Source: Bacteroides fragilis NCTC 9343
GTDB taxonomy: Bacteria; Bacteroidota; Bacteroidia; Bacteroidales; Bacteroidaceae
Length of the DNA: 64,000 bases
Assembly: GCF_000025985.1 (NCBI RefSeq)
Contig: NC_003228.3
Span: 2,542,001-2,606,000 of the forward strand
Reading direction: 5' to 3'
Shown here: one piece after another, positions 52,733-63,221 of the stretch
Position numbering within the stretch: the first letter of the stretch is position 1
Layout: every line of letters begins with the position of its first letter
Position numbers and translations under genes: made by a program
The notes under the pieces: generated by a model
What the model saw: the letters and a program-made list of their open reading frames with translations, nothing else
Told to the model about the DNA's origin: nothing
Database searches by the model: none

Positions 52733-53899
52733 ATGGCGACTAAATTATGGACATTGCATTTTATGCGGATATGCCTTGCTAATTTATTGTTGTTCATGTC
52801 CCTGTATTTGTTGTACCCTGTACTCCCGGTAATGATGGCTTCACGTTTAGGCGTGCCTGTCAGTCAGACGGGAGTCATATTTATACTTTTTACGCTTGCA
52901 ATGTTTTTTATCGGCCCGTTCCATGCCTATTTGGTCGATGTTTACAAGCGGAAATATATATGTATGCTTTCGTTTGGGGTAATGGTTGCAGCAACAGCCG
53001 GTTATACGTTGGTGCAGAACGCAACACATCTGTTGATGCTTTGCATTGTGCAGGGATTATCCTTTGGAATGGCTGCCACGGCAGGCATCACATTGGCCAT
53101 CGATATCACCAATTCCACTTTTCGCAGCGCAGGTAATGTGGTCTTTTCCTGGGCTGCACGCTTGGGGATGATTATCGGAGCGGCTTTGGGGGTGTATCTG
53201 TTTCGGACACATGGCTTTGAGACTTTGCTATATGTTGCTGTGGCGTTGGGAGCGTTGGGAATATTATTTGTGTCAAGGGTATATGTTCCCTTTCGTGCAC
53301 CTATCGGGATGAAAGTTTGTTCCATGGACCGATTCCTGCTTCTCCGGGGACTTATTCCGGCATTCAATTTAATATTGATTGCTTTTATACCGGGATTGAT
53401 GCTTCCTGTGCTTGCCGGTGCGCCGAGTGATGTGCCGGTAGGAGGCGAGACAGTACCTTTTTTTGCTTTGGTCGGATGCGGATTTCTCTTATCAGTATTA
53501 ATTGTGAAATTGTTTTTCCGCTATGATAACAAAATGTGGTTGCAGATAGTTGTCGGGCTGGTGACAGTAATCGGATCGATGGCTATGCTGTTCTCTCCTG
53601 AAACAAGCTGGAATGCTCCGGCAGCTGTATTGATGGGTTTAGGACTCGGCTTGGTCACTCCGGAGTTTCTTATGATGTTTGTCAAATTGTCGCAACACTG
53701 CCAGCGCGGCACGGCTAATACCACTCATCTACTTGCATGGGAACTTGGAGTCGGATTGGGTATTGCATCTGCGTGTCATTTACATCTTACGGCTAATGAA
53801 CAGGCCGTTTATCGGGTCGGATTGTTATCGGCAATCGTGTCTTTGGCATTCTTCGTTTTACTTACGTATCCTTATTTTAAAAGGAAGAAGGTAAGATAA
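52733..53899 (+). CDS. Major facilitator superfamily transporter
   Basis: This inner-membrane protein of 388 residues has about 12 helices. LYPVLPVMMASRLGV near residues 27-41 and GPFHAYLVDVYKRKYICM near 61-78 (the MFS loop 2-3 motif, here degenerate) support the family. It lies seven bases after panB and may be co-transcribed, so transport of a pantothenate-pathway compound is possible, though weakly supported. A terminator separates it from dgkA. Substrate is unknown. Confidence 0.85.
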   Translation: MATKLWTLHFMRICLANLLLFMSLYLLYPVLPVMMASRLGVPVSQTGVIFILFTLAMFFIGPFHAYLVDVYKRKYICMLSFGVMVAATAGYTLVQNATHLLMLCIVQGLSFGMAATAGITLAIDITNSTFRSAGNVVFSWAARLGMIIGAALGVYLFRTHGFETLLYVAVALGALGILFVSRVYVPFRAPIGMKVCSMDRFLLLRGLIPAFNLILIAFIPGLMLPVLAGAPSDVPVGGETVPFFALVGCGFLLSVLIVKLFFRYDNKMWLQIVVGLVTVIGSMAMLFSPETSWNAPAAVLMGLGLGLVTPEFLMMFVKLSQHCQRGTANTTHLLAWELGVGLGIASACHLHLTANEQAVYRVGLLSAIVSLAFFVLLTYPYFKRKKVR

Positions 53900-53915
53900 A
53901 TGTGATATAATTATG

Positions 53916-53973
53916 AAAAGCGGACTCCGTATATTTGCAACGAATTGTAGCATAATATACGGAGTCCGCTTTT
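53916..53973. terminator. Bidirectional intrinsic terminator
   Basis: A perfect 20-bp stem (53916-53935 with 53954-53973) has an 18-base loop, flanked by TTTT on the plus strand and TTTT on the minus. It separates the MFS gene from the converging dgkA gene. Confidence 0.9.
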
Positions 53974-53985
53974 TTAATGTATCAT

Positions 53986-54372
53986 TTATCCCATATTACA
54001 CAGTAAAACAGCAAGTACATAAGGCATGAAGATGATAATTCCTACAATGGCAGCAACTATAGCACATATCAGAACGGAACCCGCTGCGATATCTTTCACA
54101 TCACCTGCTATCGGATTACGTTCCGGAGATACAAGATTGACCAATCTTTCTATAGCCGTGTTGAATCCCTCTGCTGCCAGTACTACTCCAAAACAAAGTA
54201 TGATAGCTATCCATTCGTTCCGGGTGATGCCGAAACAGAATCCGGTCACTGTTACTATAATAATTGCCGTGCAATGTATCCAGGCATTATGTTCTTTGCT
54301 TACAAAACTTCGGATACCTTTCCAGGCATATCCGAAGCTCCGTATTCTTTTTCTGGTGCTGAATTTTTCCAT
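53986..54372 (-). CDS. dgkA: Diacylglycerol/undecaprenol kinase
   Basis: This small membrane kinase of 128 residues has three transmembrane helices. The motifs are FVSKEHNAWIH, LAAEGFNTAIERLVNLVSPE and AGDVKDIAAGSVLI, with the catalytic glutamates of the DgkA family. The PNPIAGD-like loop is of the Gram-positive undecaprenol kinase type. It phosphorylates diacylglycerol or undecaprenol, recycling lipid. The gene begins two bases after the rel stop, so the two are co-transcribed. Confidence 0.92.
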   Translation of the reverse strand: MEKFSTRKRIRSFGYAWKGIRSFVSKEHNAWIHCTAIIIVTVTGFCFGITRNEWIAIILCFGVVLAAEGFNTAIERLVNLVSPERNPIAGDVKDIAAGSVLICAIVAAIVGIIIFMPYVLAVLLCNMG

Positions 54373-54374
54373 TC

Positions 54375-56588
54375 TTAATTTCTGCTAACCTGTTTTACTC
54401 CTTTTACTGTGCGCAACTTCTTGATCAGCGCTTCCAGACGTCCGGTATCACTTACCATAATGGTCAATGTACCCGAGAAAAGGCCGTCGTTCGAATCGAT
54501 ACCGATAGAACGTAGCGAGATACCATTTTCTTTTGAGATGATCGAAGTAATATTTGTTACAATACCGATATCATCATGACCCACAACGCGGAGTGTTATT
54601 GGGTATTGAGTACCTTCCGATTTACCGGCCCAGCGTGCTTTTACAATCCGATAGCCGAAGCGTTCGCGCATCTGTCCTGCATTGGGGCAGTCATTTCGGT
54701 GTATCTTGATACCTCCGGATACTGTGACAAACCCGAATACATCGTCTCCGTATATGGGATTACAACATTTGGCGAGTTTGAAATCCAATCCTTTCAGGTT
54801 TTGGTCAATAACGAGTACATCTTCTTTAGTGACTGTTGTTTCGTCTATCTGGTTTTGCAGGTTGTATTCTTCTGCACTGCGATAGGTCACCTCATCACGT
54901 TCGCTGTCCCGCTTTTGTTGTTCGATGTATTTATCCAGAATATCGTTTACGTCGAGTACCTCATCGGCAATCTTCTGATAAAACTCTGTCACGTTCTTGA
55001 ATCCCAAGCGTTTGATTAAGCGCATCATCACAGCTTCGTCGTATTCCATCTTCCGGTTCTTGAACTTGCGTTCCAGGGTCTCTTTGGCAAAATCATGCTG
55101 ACGCGCCACCATCTCCTTGAGGGCCTGACGAATCTTAGTACGGGCTTTTGAAGTAGTGACAATGTTCAGCCAGTCTTGTTTCGGAGTCTGTGTGTTCGAT
55201 GTCATAATCTCTACCTGATCCCCGCTGTTCAGCTTTTGTCTTAACTGTACATTTTTACCGTTTACTTTTGCTCCGATACATTTACATCCCAATTTGCTGT
55301 GAATGTGGAAAGCAAAATCAAGTACGGTAGCCCCTTTGCCCAGTTTAAAAAGGTCTCCCTTCGGTGTAAATACGAATACTTCGTCTTCATACAGATCCAG
55401 TTTGAACTGGTCCATCATTTCCAGGTCGTTCTCCGTATTCTCCAGTGCTTCACGTATTGAAGTCAGCCATTCGTCCAGTCCGCTTTCACCCTTCACGCCT
55501 TTATATCTCCAATGGGCTGCCAATCCGCGCTCGGCAATATCGTCCATACGCTCCGTACGAATCTGTACTTCAACCCATTTGCCTTCGGGCCCCATAACAG
55601 TGATGTGTAATGACTCGTAACCGTTACTTTTGGGAACCGACAGCCAGTCACGCAGACGTTTGGGGTTAGGTTGATACATATCCGTCACTATGGAATATGC
55701 CTGCCAACATTCCTGCTTCTCTTTTTCAAACTGAGATTCCAGGATGATACGGATAGCAAACAAGTCATATACGTTTTCGAACTGGCATTTCTGTTTCTTC
55801 ATTTTCTGATAGATGGAATGAATGGACTTGGTACGTCCTTTCATGTGGAAATGCAGTCCTGCTTCCTCCAATTTCTGTTGTATCGGAGCAATGAAGTTGG
55901 CAATATAACGGTCACGTGACTTTTTCGTCTCGTTCAGCTTTTCCTTGATATGGTAATAGATGTCATGTTCGGTATATTTTAGTGACAAATCTTCCAGTTC
56001 CGATTTCAGCTTATACAATCCCAGTTTGTGGGCTAGCGGAGCATACAGATAGGCTGCTTCATTGGCCACCCGTCTGCGGGCCTCGTCATTTTCGGCATCT
56101 TTTATTTGTCGCATCACGTTTACACGGTCGGCAATCATGATCAGAATTACCCGCATATCTTCGGCAAAAGACAGTAGCAGATTGCGGAAATTCTCCGATT
56201 CTATGGTCGGACTCTTATCATAGAGGTCATTGATCTTGATTAATCCCCGGATAATTCCGGCCACATCTTCACCATACTCCTGTTGAATGTATTCTATTGT
56301 ATAAGAGTGGCAACGTACAGGCGTGTGTAGCATAATGCCTAAAATAGATGCCCGTTTCATGCCGATTTCTTCAGCCACGATTACAGCAGTCTGCATATCT
56401 TTGATAACAGGATTCAGCCCAAAACTGTCCCTCTGCATCGTATTGTTTTGAGTGGAGTCGATAAGATGCTTTTTCAGCTTTCTGCAATCTCCTTTTTGTA
56501 AGGTTTCTCCGGTGAGACGCAGTAGTTTTTTGTATAGTGAGAACAATAATTCTCTCTCTTCTTTCGTAAAGAATTCATCTCTTTCCAT
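54375..56588 (-). CDS. Bifunctional (p)ppGpp synthetase/hydrolase, Rel/Spo family
   Basis: The product has 737 residues from the ATG at 56588 (MERDEFFTKEERELLFSL). Earlier in-frame codons up to 56876 would add a 96-residue tail that overlaps the upstream promoter region and does not resemble Rel. The order is HD hydrolase domain, then the synthetase with YESLHITV and RTERMDDIAERG. TGS (EDEVFVFTPKGDLFKLGKGA), a zinc-finger-like region (LAKCCNPIYGDDVFGFVT) and a C-terminal ACT domain follow. In the hydrolase part the usual HDxxED is replaced by MLHTPVRCHSYT, so hydrolase activity is doubtful. It makes ppGpp on amino-acid starvation. Confidence 0.85.
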   Translation of the reverse strand: MERDEFFTKEERELLFSLYKKLLRLTGETLQKGDCRKLKKHLIDSTQNNTMQRDSFGLNPVIKDMQTAVIVAEEIGMKRASILGIMLHTPVRCHSYTIEYIQQEYGEDVAGIIRGLIKINDLYDKSPTIESENFRNLLLSFAEDMRVILIMIADRVNVMRQIKDAENDEARRRVANEAAYLYAPLAHKLGLYKLKSELEDLSLKYTEHDIYYHIKEKLNETKKSRDRYIANFIAPIQQKLEEAGLHFHMKGRTKSIHSIYQKMKKQKCQFENVYDLFAIRIILESQFEKEKQECWQAYSIVTDMYQPNPKRLRDWLSVPKSNGYESLHITVMGPEGKWVEVQIRTERMDDIAERGLAAHWRYKGVKGESGLDEWLTSIREALENTENDLEMMDQFKLDLYEDEVFVFTPKGDLFKLGKGATVLDFAFHIHSKLGCKCIGAKVNGKNVQLRQKLNSGDQVEIMTSNTQTPKQDWLNIVTTSKARTKIRQALKEMVARQHDFAKETLERKFKNRKMEYDEAVMMRLIKRLGFKNVTEFYQKIADEVLDVNDILDKYIEQQKRDSERDEVTYRSAEEYNLQNQIDETTVTKEDVLVIDQNLKGLDFKLAKCCNPIYGDDVFGFVTVSGGIKIHRNDCPNAGQMRERFGYRIVKARWAGKSEGTQYPITLRVVGHDDIGIVTNITSIISKENGISLRSIGIDSNDGLFSGTLTIMVSDTGRLEALIKKLRTVKGVKQVSRN

Positions 56589-56661
56589 AAGCAGCTCAAA
56601 TTTATCGTCGGTAAAGATAGTTTTTTTCCGGGTTTTGTAGGGTGTCCTCTTCCTTTTTTTG

Positions 56662-56669
56662 TATTTTTG
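56662..56669 (+). promoter_or_regulatory. -7 element of the DUF4301 gene
   Basis: TATTTTTG matches TAnnTTTG; the best -33 (TTTG, 56634-56637) is 24 bases away, longer than usual. Confidence 0.4.
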
Positions 56670-56695
56670 GGCATGAATTAATAAAATTAGATAGT

Positions 56696-58213
56696 ATGAT
56701 AACACCTGAAGACAAAGAATTGCTTGCCAAAAAGGGCATTTCGGAAGTACAAATCGCTGAGCAGTTGGCTTGCTTCCAAAAAGGCTTTCCTTATTTGAAG
56801 TTAGATGCTGCCGCATCTGTAGAAAAAGGCATTTTGGCTCCTGATGCCGAGGAGCAGAAAGCTTATCTTGCAGCATGGGATGCCTATACCAATTCAGACA
56901 AAACGATTGTGAAGTTTGTACCCGCTTCGGGTGCTGCCAGCCGTATGTTCAAGAATCTATTTGAATTTTTGGATGCTGACTATACTGAACCCACTACAAA
57001 GTTCGAACAAACTTTTTTTGAATCGATTGAAAAATTTGCTTTTTATGATGATTTGAATACGGCTTGTGTGCGGACAGAAGGCAAAGATATTCCTACCCTG
57101 ATTGCAGAAGGCAATTATAAAGCGGTCGTTTCAGGATTGCTTAATGTAGCGGGACTGAATTACGGTGCGCTTCCTAAGGGGTTACTTAAGTTTCATAAGT
57201 ATGAAGAAGGTTCGCGTACCCCGCTTGAGGAACATTTGGCAGAAGGTGCTATGTATGCTGCCGGAAAAAGCGGAAAAGTCAATGTGCATTTTACCGTCTC
57301 TACCGAGCACCGTGAACTGTTTAAATCATTGGTTACCGAAAAAGTCGATGCTTTTGCCAAACGTTATGGCGTAGATTATAATATCACTTTCTCCGAACAG
57401 AAACCAAGCACTGATACAATTGCCGCTGATATGGAAAACCAGCCATTCCGCGATAACGGTAAGCTTTTGTTCCGTCCCGGCGGGCATGGTGCGCTGATTG
57501 AGAATCTGAATGATCTGGATGCGGATGTTATTTTTATTAAGAACATTGACAATGTGGTTCCTGATAAATTGAAAGGCGATACAGTGCTTTATAAGAAACT
57601 GATTGCCGGTGTACTGGTATCTCTCCAGAAGCAAGCTTTTCAATATCTGGAATTATTGGATAGTGGTCGTTATACACATGAGCAGGTGATGGATATCCTG
57701 CAATTTGTACAAAAGAAACTTTTCTGTAAGAATCCTGAAACAAAAGATCTGGAAGATGCCGAGTTGGTCATTTACCTGAAGAATAAATTGAACCGTCCGA
57801 TGCGTGTTTGTGGTATGGTGAAGAACGTGGGCGAGCCGGGCGGTGGTCCGTTCCTGGCATATAATAGTGATGGAACTATCTCCCTGCAAATCCTTGAAAG
57901 CTCACAAATCGATATGAATAATCCGGAAGCAAAGGAAATGTTTGAAAAGGGTACGCACTTCAACCCGGTCGATCTGGTTTGCGCCGTACGTGATTATAAG
58001 GGTCATAAATTTGATTTGGCGAAATATGTGGATAAAGCTACCGGCTTCATCTCTTATAAGTCGAAGAGTGGTAAGGATCTGAAAGCTCTTGAACTTCCCG
58101 GTTTGTGGAATGGTGCTATGAGCGATTGGAGTACGGTATTTGTGGAGGTTCCACTTTCCACTTTCAATCCGGTAAAGACTGTGAACGACCTGTTGCGTGA
58201 ACAGCATCAGTAA
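56696..58213 (+). CDS. DUF4301 family protein
   Basis: With the ATG at 56696 the protein is 505 residues and starts MITPEDKELLAKKGISEVQI; in-frame codons 18 residues earlier precede the -7 element. The segment VPASGAASRMFKNL near residue 75 resembles the glycine-rich NTP loop of sugar nucleotidyltransferases, and RPGGHGALIENLNDLDADVI with IKNIDNVVPD is like the UTP-binding region of UDP-sugar pyrophosphorylases. I therefore place it near nucleotidyltransferases, without a biochemical assignment. The gene stands alone, divergent from rel. Confidence 0.85.
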   Translation: MITPEDKELLAKKGISEVQIAEQLACFQKGFPYLKLDAAASVEKGILAPDAEEQKAYLAAWDAYTNSDKTIVKFVPASGAASRMFKNLFEFLDADYTEPTTKFEQTFFESIEKFAFYDDLNTACVRTEGKDIPTLIAEGNYKAVVSGLLNVAGLNYGALPKGLLKFHKYEEGSRTPLEEHLAEGAMYAAGKSGKVNVHFTVSTEHRELFKSLVTEKVDAFAKRYGVDYNITFSEQKPSTDTIAADMENQPFRDNGKLLFRPGGHGALIENLNDLDADVIFIKNIDNVVPDKLKGDTVLYKKLIAGVLVSLQKQAFQYLELLDSGRYTHEQVMDILQFVQKKLFCKNPETKDLEDAELVIYLKNKLNRPMRVCGMVKNVGEPGGGPFLAYNSDGTISLQILESSQIDMNNPEAKEMFEKGTHFNPVDLVCAVRDYKGHKFDLAKYVDKATGFISYKSKSGKDLKALELPGLWNGAMSDWSTVFVEVPLSTFNPVKTVNDLLREQHQ

Positions 58214-58226
58214 TCAAAGGAAAATA

Positions 58227-58262
58227 AAAAAGGGGATATTCACGGCGAATATCCCCTTTTTA
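58227..58262. terminator. Bidirectional intrinsic terminator
   Basis: A 15-bp stem (58227-58241 with 58247-58261) with a five-base loop ends in T-runs on both strands, between the DUF4301 gene and the converging RRM gene. Confidence 0.9.
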
Positions 58263-58282
58263 TTATTTAATTGCTTTTCAGA

Positions 58283-58528
58283 TCAATTTCTTGGCAAAGC
58301 TTCTTTTACTACCATCGGACGACCGGCATATTCTGCTCCGTTCAATTCTTTAATGGCATTGCTTGCTTCTGAAGATTCCGGCATTTCGACAAACGCAAAC
58401 CCTTTAGATCTTCTTGTTTCGCGGTCTGTGATCAGTTTTACTGATTCTACTACTCCATACTCTTCCATAACTTGTCTCAAATCTGACTCCTTAACATTAT
58501 AGCTAAGATTTCCAACGTACATATTCAT
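58283..58528 (-). CDS. RRM-domain RNA-binding protein
   Basis: This 81-residue protein is a single RNA recognition motif: RNP2 MYVGNL at residues 3-8 and RNP1 KGFAFVEM near 43-50, with the usual beta-alpha-beta-beta-alpha-beta plan. Bacteroides lack Hfq, and small RRM proteins of this type (Rbp family) are reported as global RNA-binding regulators in the genus. The leader contains a hairpin with a UUCG loop (58600-58617) that may be used for self-control, which is inference. Upstream is a 600-base gene-free stretch with a palindrome array. Confidence 0.93.
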   Translation of the reverse strand: MNMYVGNLSYNVKESDLRQVMEEYGVVESVKLITDRETRRSKGFAFVEMPESSEASNAIKELNGAEYAGRPMVVKEALPRN

Positions 58529-58821
58529 AAATATACAAAAATAAAAAATTAATAAAATAACAATAAAGCTTTAGGAAGTGTAAATCAGAGATGAAAGTTC
58601 TCAATGCGAACATTGAGGAAATACATGTGAGAGTTAAACCAATAAAAACCTCTTATTGTTTGATGTTGCAAAGTAAGGCATTAATTCCGGATAATACACC
58701 ATATCCGCTTCTTTTTATCCTTTTAAATATTCTTTATTGTGTAATTAGACCAAAAATTAACATTTCTCTTTGGCTATATGTGTCTTATTTGTTATAATAT
58801 TGGAAATTATATTATGACATT
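58529..58821. other. Leader region of the RRM gene
   Basis: The stretch is A/T-rich. The minus strand has a hairpin CTCAATG-TTCG-CATTGAG at 58617-58600 and a partial -7 element TTACTTTG at 58676-58669. No open frame with gene-like composition is seen. Confidence 0.45.
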
Positions 58822-58928
58822 TACGAAGTTAACATCCTGTCATGTACGATGTTAACAACGTATTTATACGAAGTTAACATCGTATCTGCAGGAAGTTAAC
58901 TTCTTGGAACTACGATATTAACTTCGTA
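58822..58928. repeat. Five near-palindromic 18-bp repeats at 22-23 bp spacing
   Basis: Copies of TACGAWGTTAACWTCGTA start at 58822, 58845, 58867, 58889 and 58911. The third and fifth are near perfect; the first has a degraded right end and the fourth (CAGGAAGTTAACTTCTTG) differs at both ends. All keep TTAAC at the centre. The period of 22 bp is two DNA turns, so proteins bound to them would lie on one face. It looks like an iterated operator or iteron-like array. Confidence 0.85.
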
Positions 58929-59140
58929 AAATCTCCTTTTTACTATCGGTGTAAGTGCTTGATAATCATGATTAATATGCTGTTAAATAATGTTCCCGTT
59001 CTCTTTTAAAGGAGGACTTTGTTCTTGAAGAACAGCTTGTTGTTCTGTGACCTGTTAATCTTTTTCTATGTAATTGTCTTTTTCTCTCTTTTATCGTAAT
59101 CATTTAGTAGCTCGTTCGGGATTTATTGGAAGAAAAGTAG
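58929..59140. other. Gene-free leader region before purT
   Basis: Between the repeat array and the purT promoter there are small palindromes such as GTTCTT-G-AAGAAC (59021-59033), but no gene or clear promoter pair. Confidence 0.45.
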
Positions 59141-59148
59141 TATTTTTG
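59141..59148 (+). promoter_or_regulatory. -7 element of purT
   Basis: TATTTTTG matches TAnnTTTG 28 bases before the purT start at 59176. It lies inside a longer in-frame open stretch, which shows that the upstream start codon at 59074 is not used. Confidence 0.55.
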
Positions 59149-59175
59149 CGTCATTATATCTTAAAATATTCAATC

Positions 59176-60342
59176 ATGAAGAAAATACTTTTACTCGGAT
59201 CGGGCGAATTGGGCAAGGAATTTGTAATTTCTGCTCAACGTAAAGGTCAACACATCATTGCTTGTGATTCATATGCCGGGGCACCTGCCATGCAGGTTGC
59301 TGATGAATGCGAAGTATTCGATATGCTGAACGGTGAAGAACTGGAGCGTATTGTAAAAAAGCATCGGCCGGACATTATCGTCCCCGAGATTGAAGCCATT
59401 CGTACGGAACGTTTATACGATTTCGAAAAAGAAGGGATTCAGGTAGTGCCGAGTGCACGTGCCGTTAATTACACAATGAACCGAAAGGCTATCCGTGATT
59501 TGGCCGCTAAGGAACTGGGACTGAAAACTGCGAAATACTATTATGCCAAGTCATTGGAAGAACTGAAGGAAGCCGCTGAGAAAATCGGTTTCCCTTGTGT
59601 CGTGAAGCCTTTAATGTCATCATCGGGTAAAGGGCAGTCATTGGTCAAGAGCGCTGCCGAGTTGGAACATGCTTGGGAATATGGGTGTAATGGCAGCCGT
59701 GGAGATATTCGTGAGCTAATCATTGAGGAATTTATCAAATTCGATAGTGAGATAACTTTGCTTACAGTGACACAGAAGAATGGTCCGACTCTGTTTTGTC
59801 CGCCTATCGGGCATGTACAAAAGGGTGGGGATTATCGGGAAAGTTTCCAACCTGCACACATTGATCCTGCACACTTGAAGGAAGCAGAAGATATGGCTGA
59901 AAAAGTAACTCGTGCATTGACCGGTGCAGGACTGTGGGGAGTAGAATTTTTCCTGAGCCATGAAAACGGGGTTTACTTTTCGGAACTGTCTCCACGTCCA
60001 CATGATACGGGAATGGTGACATTGGCCGGAACACAAAATCTGAATGAATTTGAACTTCACCTACGTGCCGTATTGGGGTTGCCCATTCCGGGAATAAAAC
60101 AAGAAAGAATAGGAGCGAGTGCCGTTATTCTGTCGCCGATTGCCAGTCAGGAACGTCCGCAGTATAGAGGTATGGAGGAAGTTACCGGAGAAGAGGATAC
60201 TTATCTGCGTATATTTGGTAAGCCGTATACACGTGTGAATCGGCGTATGGGAGTAGTGCTTTGCTATGCTCCAAACGGTTCGGATCTGGATGCTTTGCGT
60301 GATAAGGCAAAGCGGATAGCCGATAAAGTAGAAGTATATTAA
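59176..60342 (+). CDS. purT: Formate-dependent phosphoribosylglycinamide formyltransferase
   Basis: This ATP-grasp enzyme of 388 residues converts glycinamide ribonucleotide to its formyl derivative using formate and ATP, step 3 of purine synthesis. The start at 59176 gives [15 protein letters not shown], the usual PurT opening. [12 protein letters not shown] is the ATP-grasp glycine loop, and WGVEFFLS with [18 protein letters not shown] is characteristic. A hairpin-repeat terminator follows the gene. Confidence 0.95.
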   Translation: MKKILLLGSGELGKEFVISAQRKGQHIIACDSYAGAPAMQVADECEVFDMLNGEELERIVKKHRPDIIVPEIEAIRTERLYDFEKEGIQVVPSARAVNYTMNRKAIRDLAAKELGLKTAKYYYAKSLEELKEAAEKIGFPCVVKPLMSSSGKGQSLVKSAAELEHAWEYGCNGSRGDIRELIIEEFIKFDSEITLLTVTQKNGPTLFCPPIGHVQKGGDYRESFQPAHIDPAHLKEAEDMAEKVTRALTGAGLWGVEFFLSHENGVYFSELSPRPHDTGMVTLAGTQNLNEFELHLRAVLGLPIPGIKQERIGASAVILSPIASQERPQYRGMEEVTGEEDTYLRIFGKPYTRVNRRMGVVLCYAPNGSDLDALRDKAKRIADKVEVY

Positions 60343-60373
60343 ATACTGGGATTATTGGTTGAAAAACCATAGT

Positions 60374-60490
60374 GGGGTGTGCCGAAACTCCTGTTTACCA
60401 CAAAGTACCACAGGATGAACTTAATCTATTGATTACTTTTATCTGTATGAATCTGTGGTGAATACGAGTCTTGGTACACCCCTGTTTTTT
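60374..60490 (+). terminator. Composite hairpin terminator of purT
   Basis: The outer stem at 60374-60390 pairs with 60466-60482 (17 bp, one mismatch, two G-U pairs), then a six-base T-run (60485-60490). The inner stem is the repeat copy C at 60407-60459. Confidence 0.7.
60407..60459 (+). repeat. Dispersed CACAG/CTGTG hairpin repeat, copy C
   Basis: ACCACAG (60407-60413) pairs exactly with CTGTGGT (60453-60459). The interior GATGAACTTAATCTATTGAT closely matches copy B and partly copy A. It is in the purT sense. Confidence 0.65.
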
Positions 60491-62502
<2,012 letters not shown>

Positions 62503-62513
62503 AATAAGGAATC

Positions 62514-62759
62514 ATGAAAGAACTGCATTTGAATATTGTATCGCCGGAAAAAGAGGTCTTTAATGGTGAAGTGAAGAGTGTTACCCTTCCGGGCACCAGT
62601 GGAGTCTTTTCTATTCTGCCGCAGCATGCACCGATTGTTTCTTCCCTGCAAGAAGGGACAGTCAGTTACACGACAACGGATGGCGAAGAGCATACGCTGG
62701 ATATTCACAGCGGTTTTGTGGAGCTAAGCAATGGTGAAGCTTCCGTTTGCGTATCCTGA
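62514..62759 (+). CDS. atpC: ATP synthase F1 subunit epsilon, short form
   Basis: The product has 81 residues. It holds only the N-terminal beta-sandwich (LHLNIVSPEKEVFNGEVKSV, then GVFSILPQHAPIVSSL) and lacks the C-terminal helical hairpin that inhibits ATP hydrolysis in other bacteria. Short epsilon is common in this phylum. It follows atpD by 11 bases. Confidence 0.93.
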   Translation: MKELHLNIVSPEKEVFNGEVKSVTLPGTSGVFSILPQHAPIVSSLQEGTVSYTTTDGEEHTLDIHSGFVELSNGEASVCVS

Positions 62760-62792
62760 GCCTTGATCTCCGCACAATAATCTGTTTTTACT

Positions 62793-63221
62793 ATGAATAT
62801 GAGCATCACAAAACGCAATTTTCTGGGTTATCTCAGCATCCTTACTCTTGTAGGGGGAGGATTGGGAGCCTTGGTCTTGCATTATCTGGAACCCGGACAT
62901 TATTTCGGAGGTTATCCGTTGATACCGGTGTACTTTTATATATTCGGTGTATTTTATATTTATATGTTTGATGCCTGCAGGCGTCATGCACCGGAGAAGA
63001 TGGTGATGCTCTTTTTAGTGGCAAAAGTATTGAAAATGATTGTATCAGTTTTCTTACTAATCATTTATTGTGTGGCTGTGCCCGATTCCGCTATTGAATT
63101 TCTATTGACATTCCTGGCGTTCTATCTGGGCTATCTTATATATGAAAGCTGGTTTTTCTTCGTTTTCGAGTGGAATCAGAAACTTAAAAAGAAATCAAAA
63201 AAATATGAAACAGTTGCGTAA
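62793..63221 (+). CDS. Membrane protein of the atp operon, AtpI-like
   Basis: The protein has 142 residues with four hydrophobic segments (about 12-30, 43-62, 71-95, 100-123) and a basic C-terminal tail. Its place between atpC and atpB and its topology fit AtpI, the c-ring assembly factor, but sequence resemblance is low. A second in-frame ATG two codons downstream (62799) is a possible start. Its end overlaps the atpB start by 17 bases. Confidence 0.7.
   Translation: MNMSITKRNFLGYLSILTLVGGGLGALVLHYLEPGHYFGGYPLIPVYFYIFGVFYIYMFDACRRHAPEKMVMLFLVAKVLKMIVSVFLLIIYCVAVPDSAIEFLLTFLAFYLGYLIYESWFFFVFEWNQKLKKKSKKYETVA

Noticed and set aside
53986..56588. Link between the MFS/panB genes and the rel/dgkA genes as one operon
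   Set aside because: They converge and are separated by a 20-bp perfect terminator stem.
56589..56876. N-terminal extension of the Rel/Spo protein
   Set aside because: The extra 96 residues do not resemble Rel and would start inside the coding part of the divergent DUF4301 gene.
58822..58928. Palindrome array as a CRISPR
   Set aside because: The units are only 18 bp with 4-5 bp between them, there are no spacers and no cas genes.
59074..59175. Upstream start of purT
   Set aside because: The -7 element lies inside this stretch, and the ATG at 59176 gives the usual PurT opening.
60374..60490. Nested hairpin as a miniature transposable element
   Set aside because: No target-site duplication is visible, and its position with a T-run after purT fits a terminator. 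The repeat family is kept as a separate observation.
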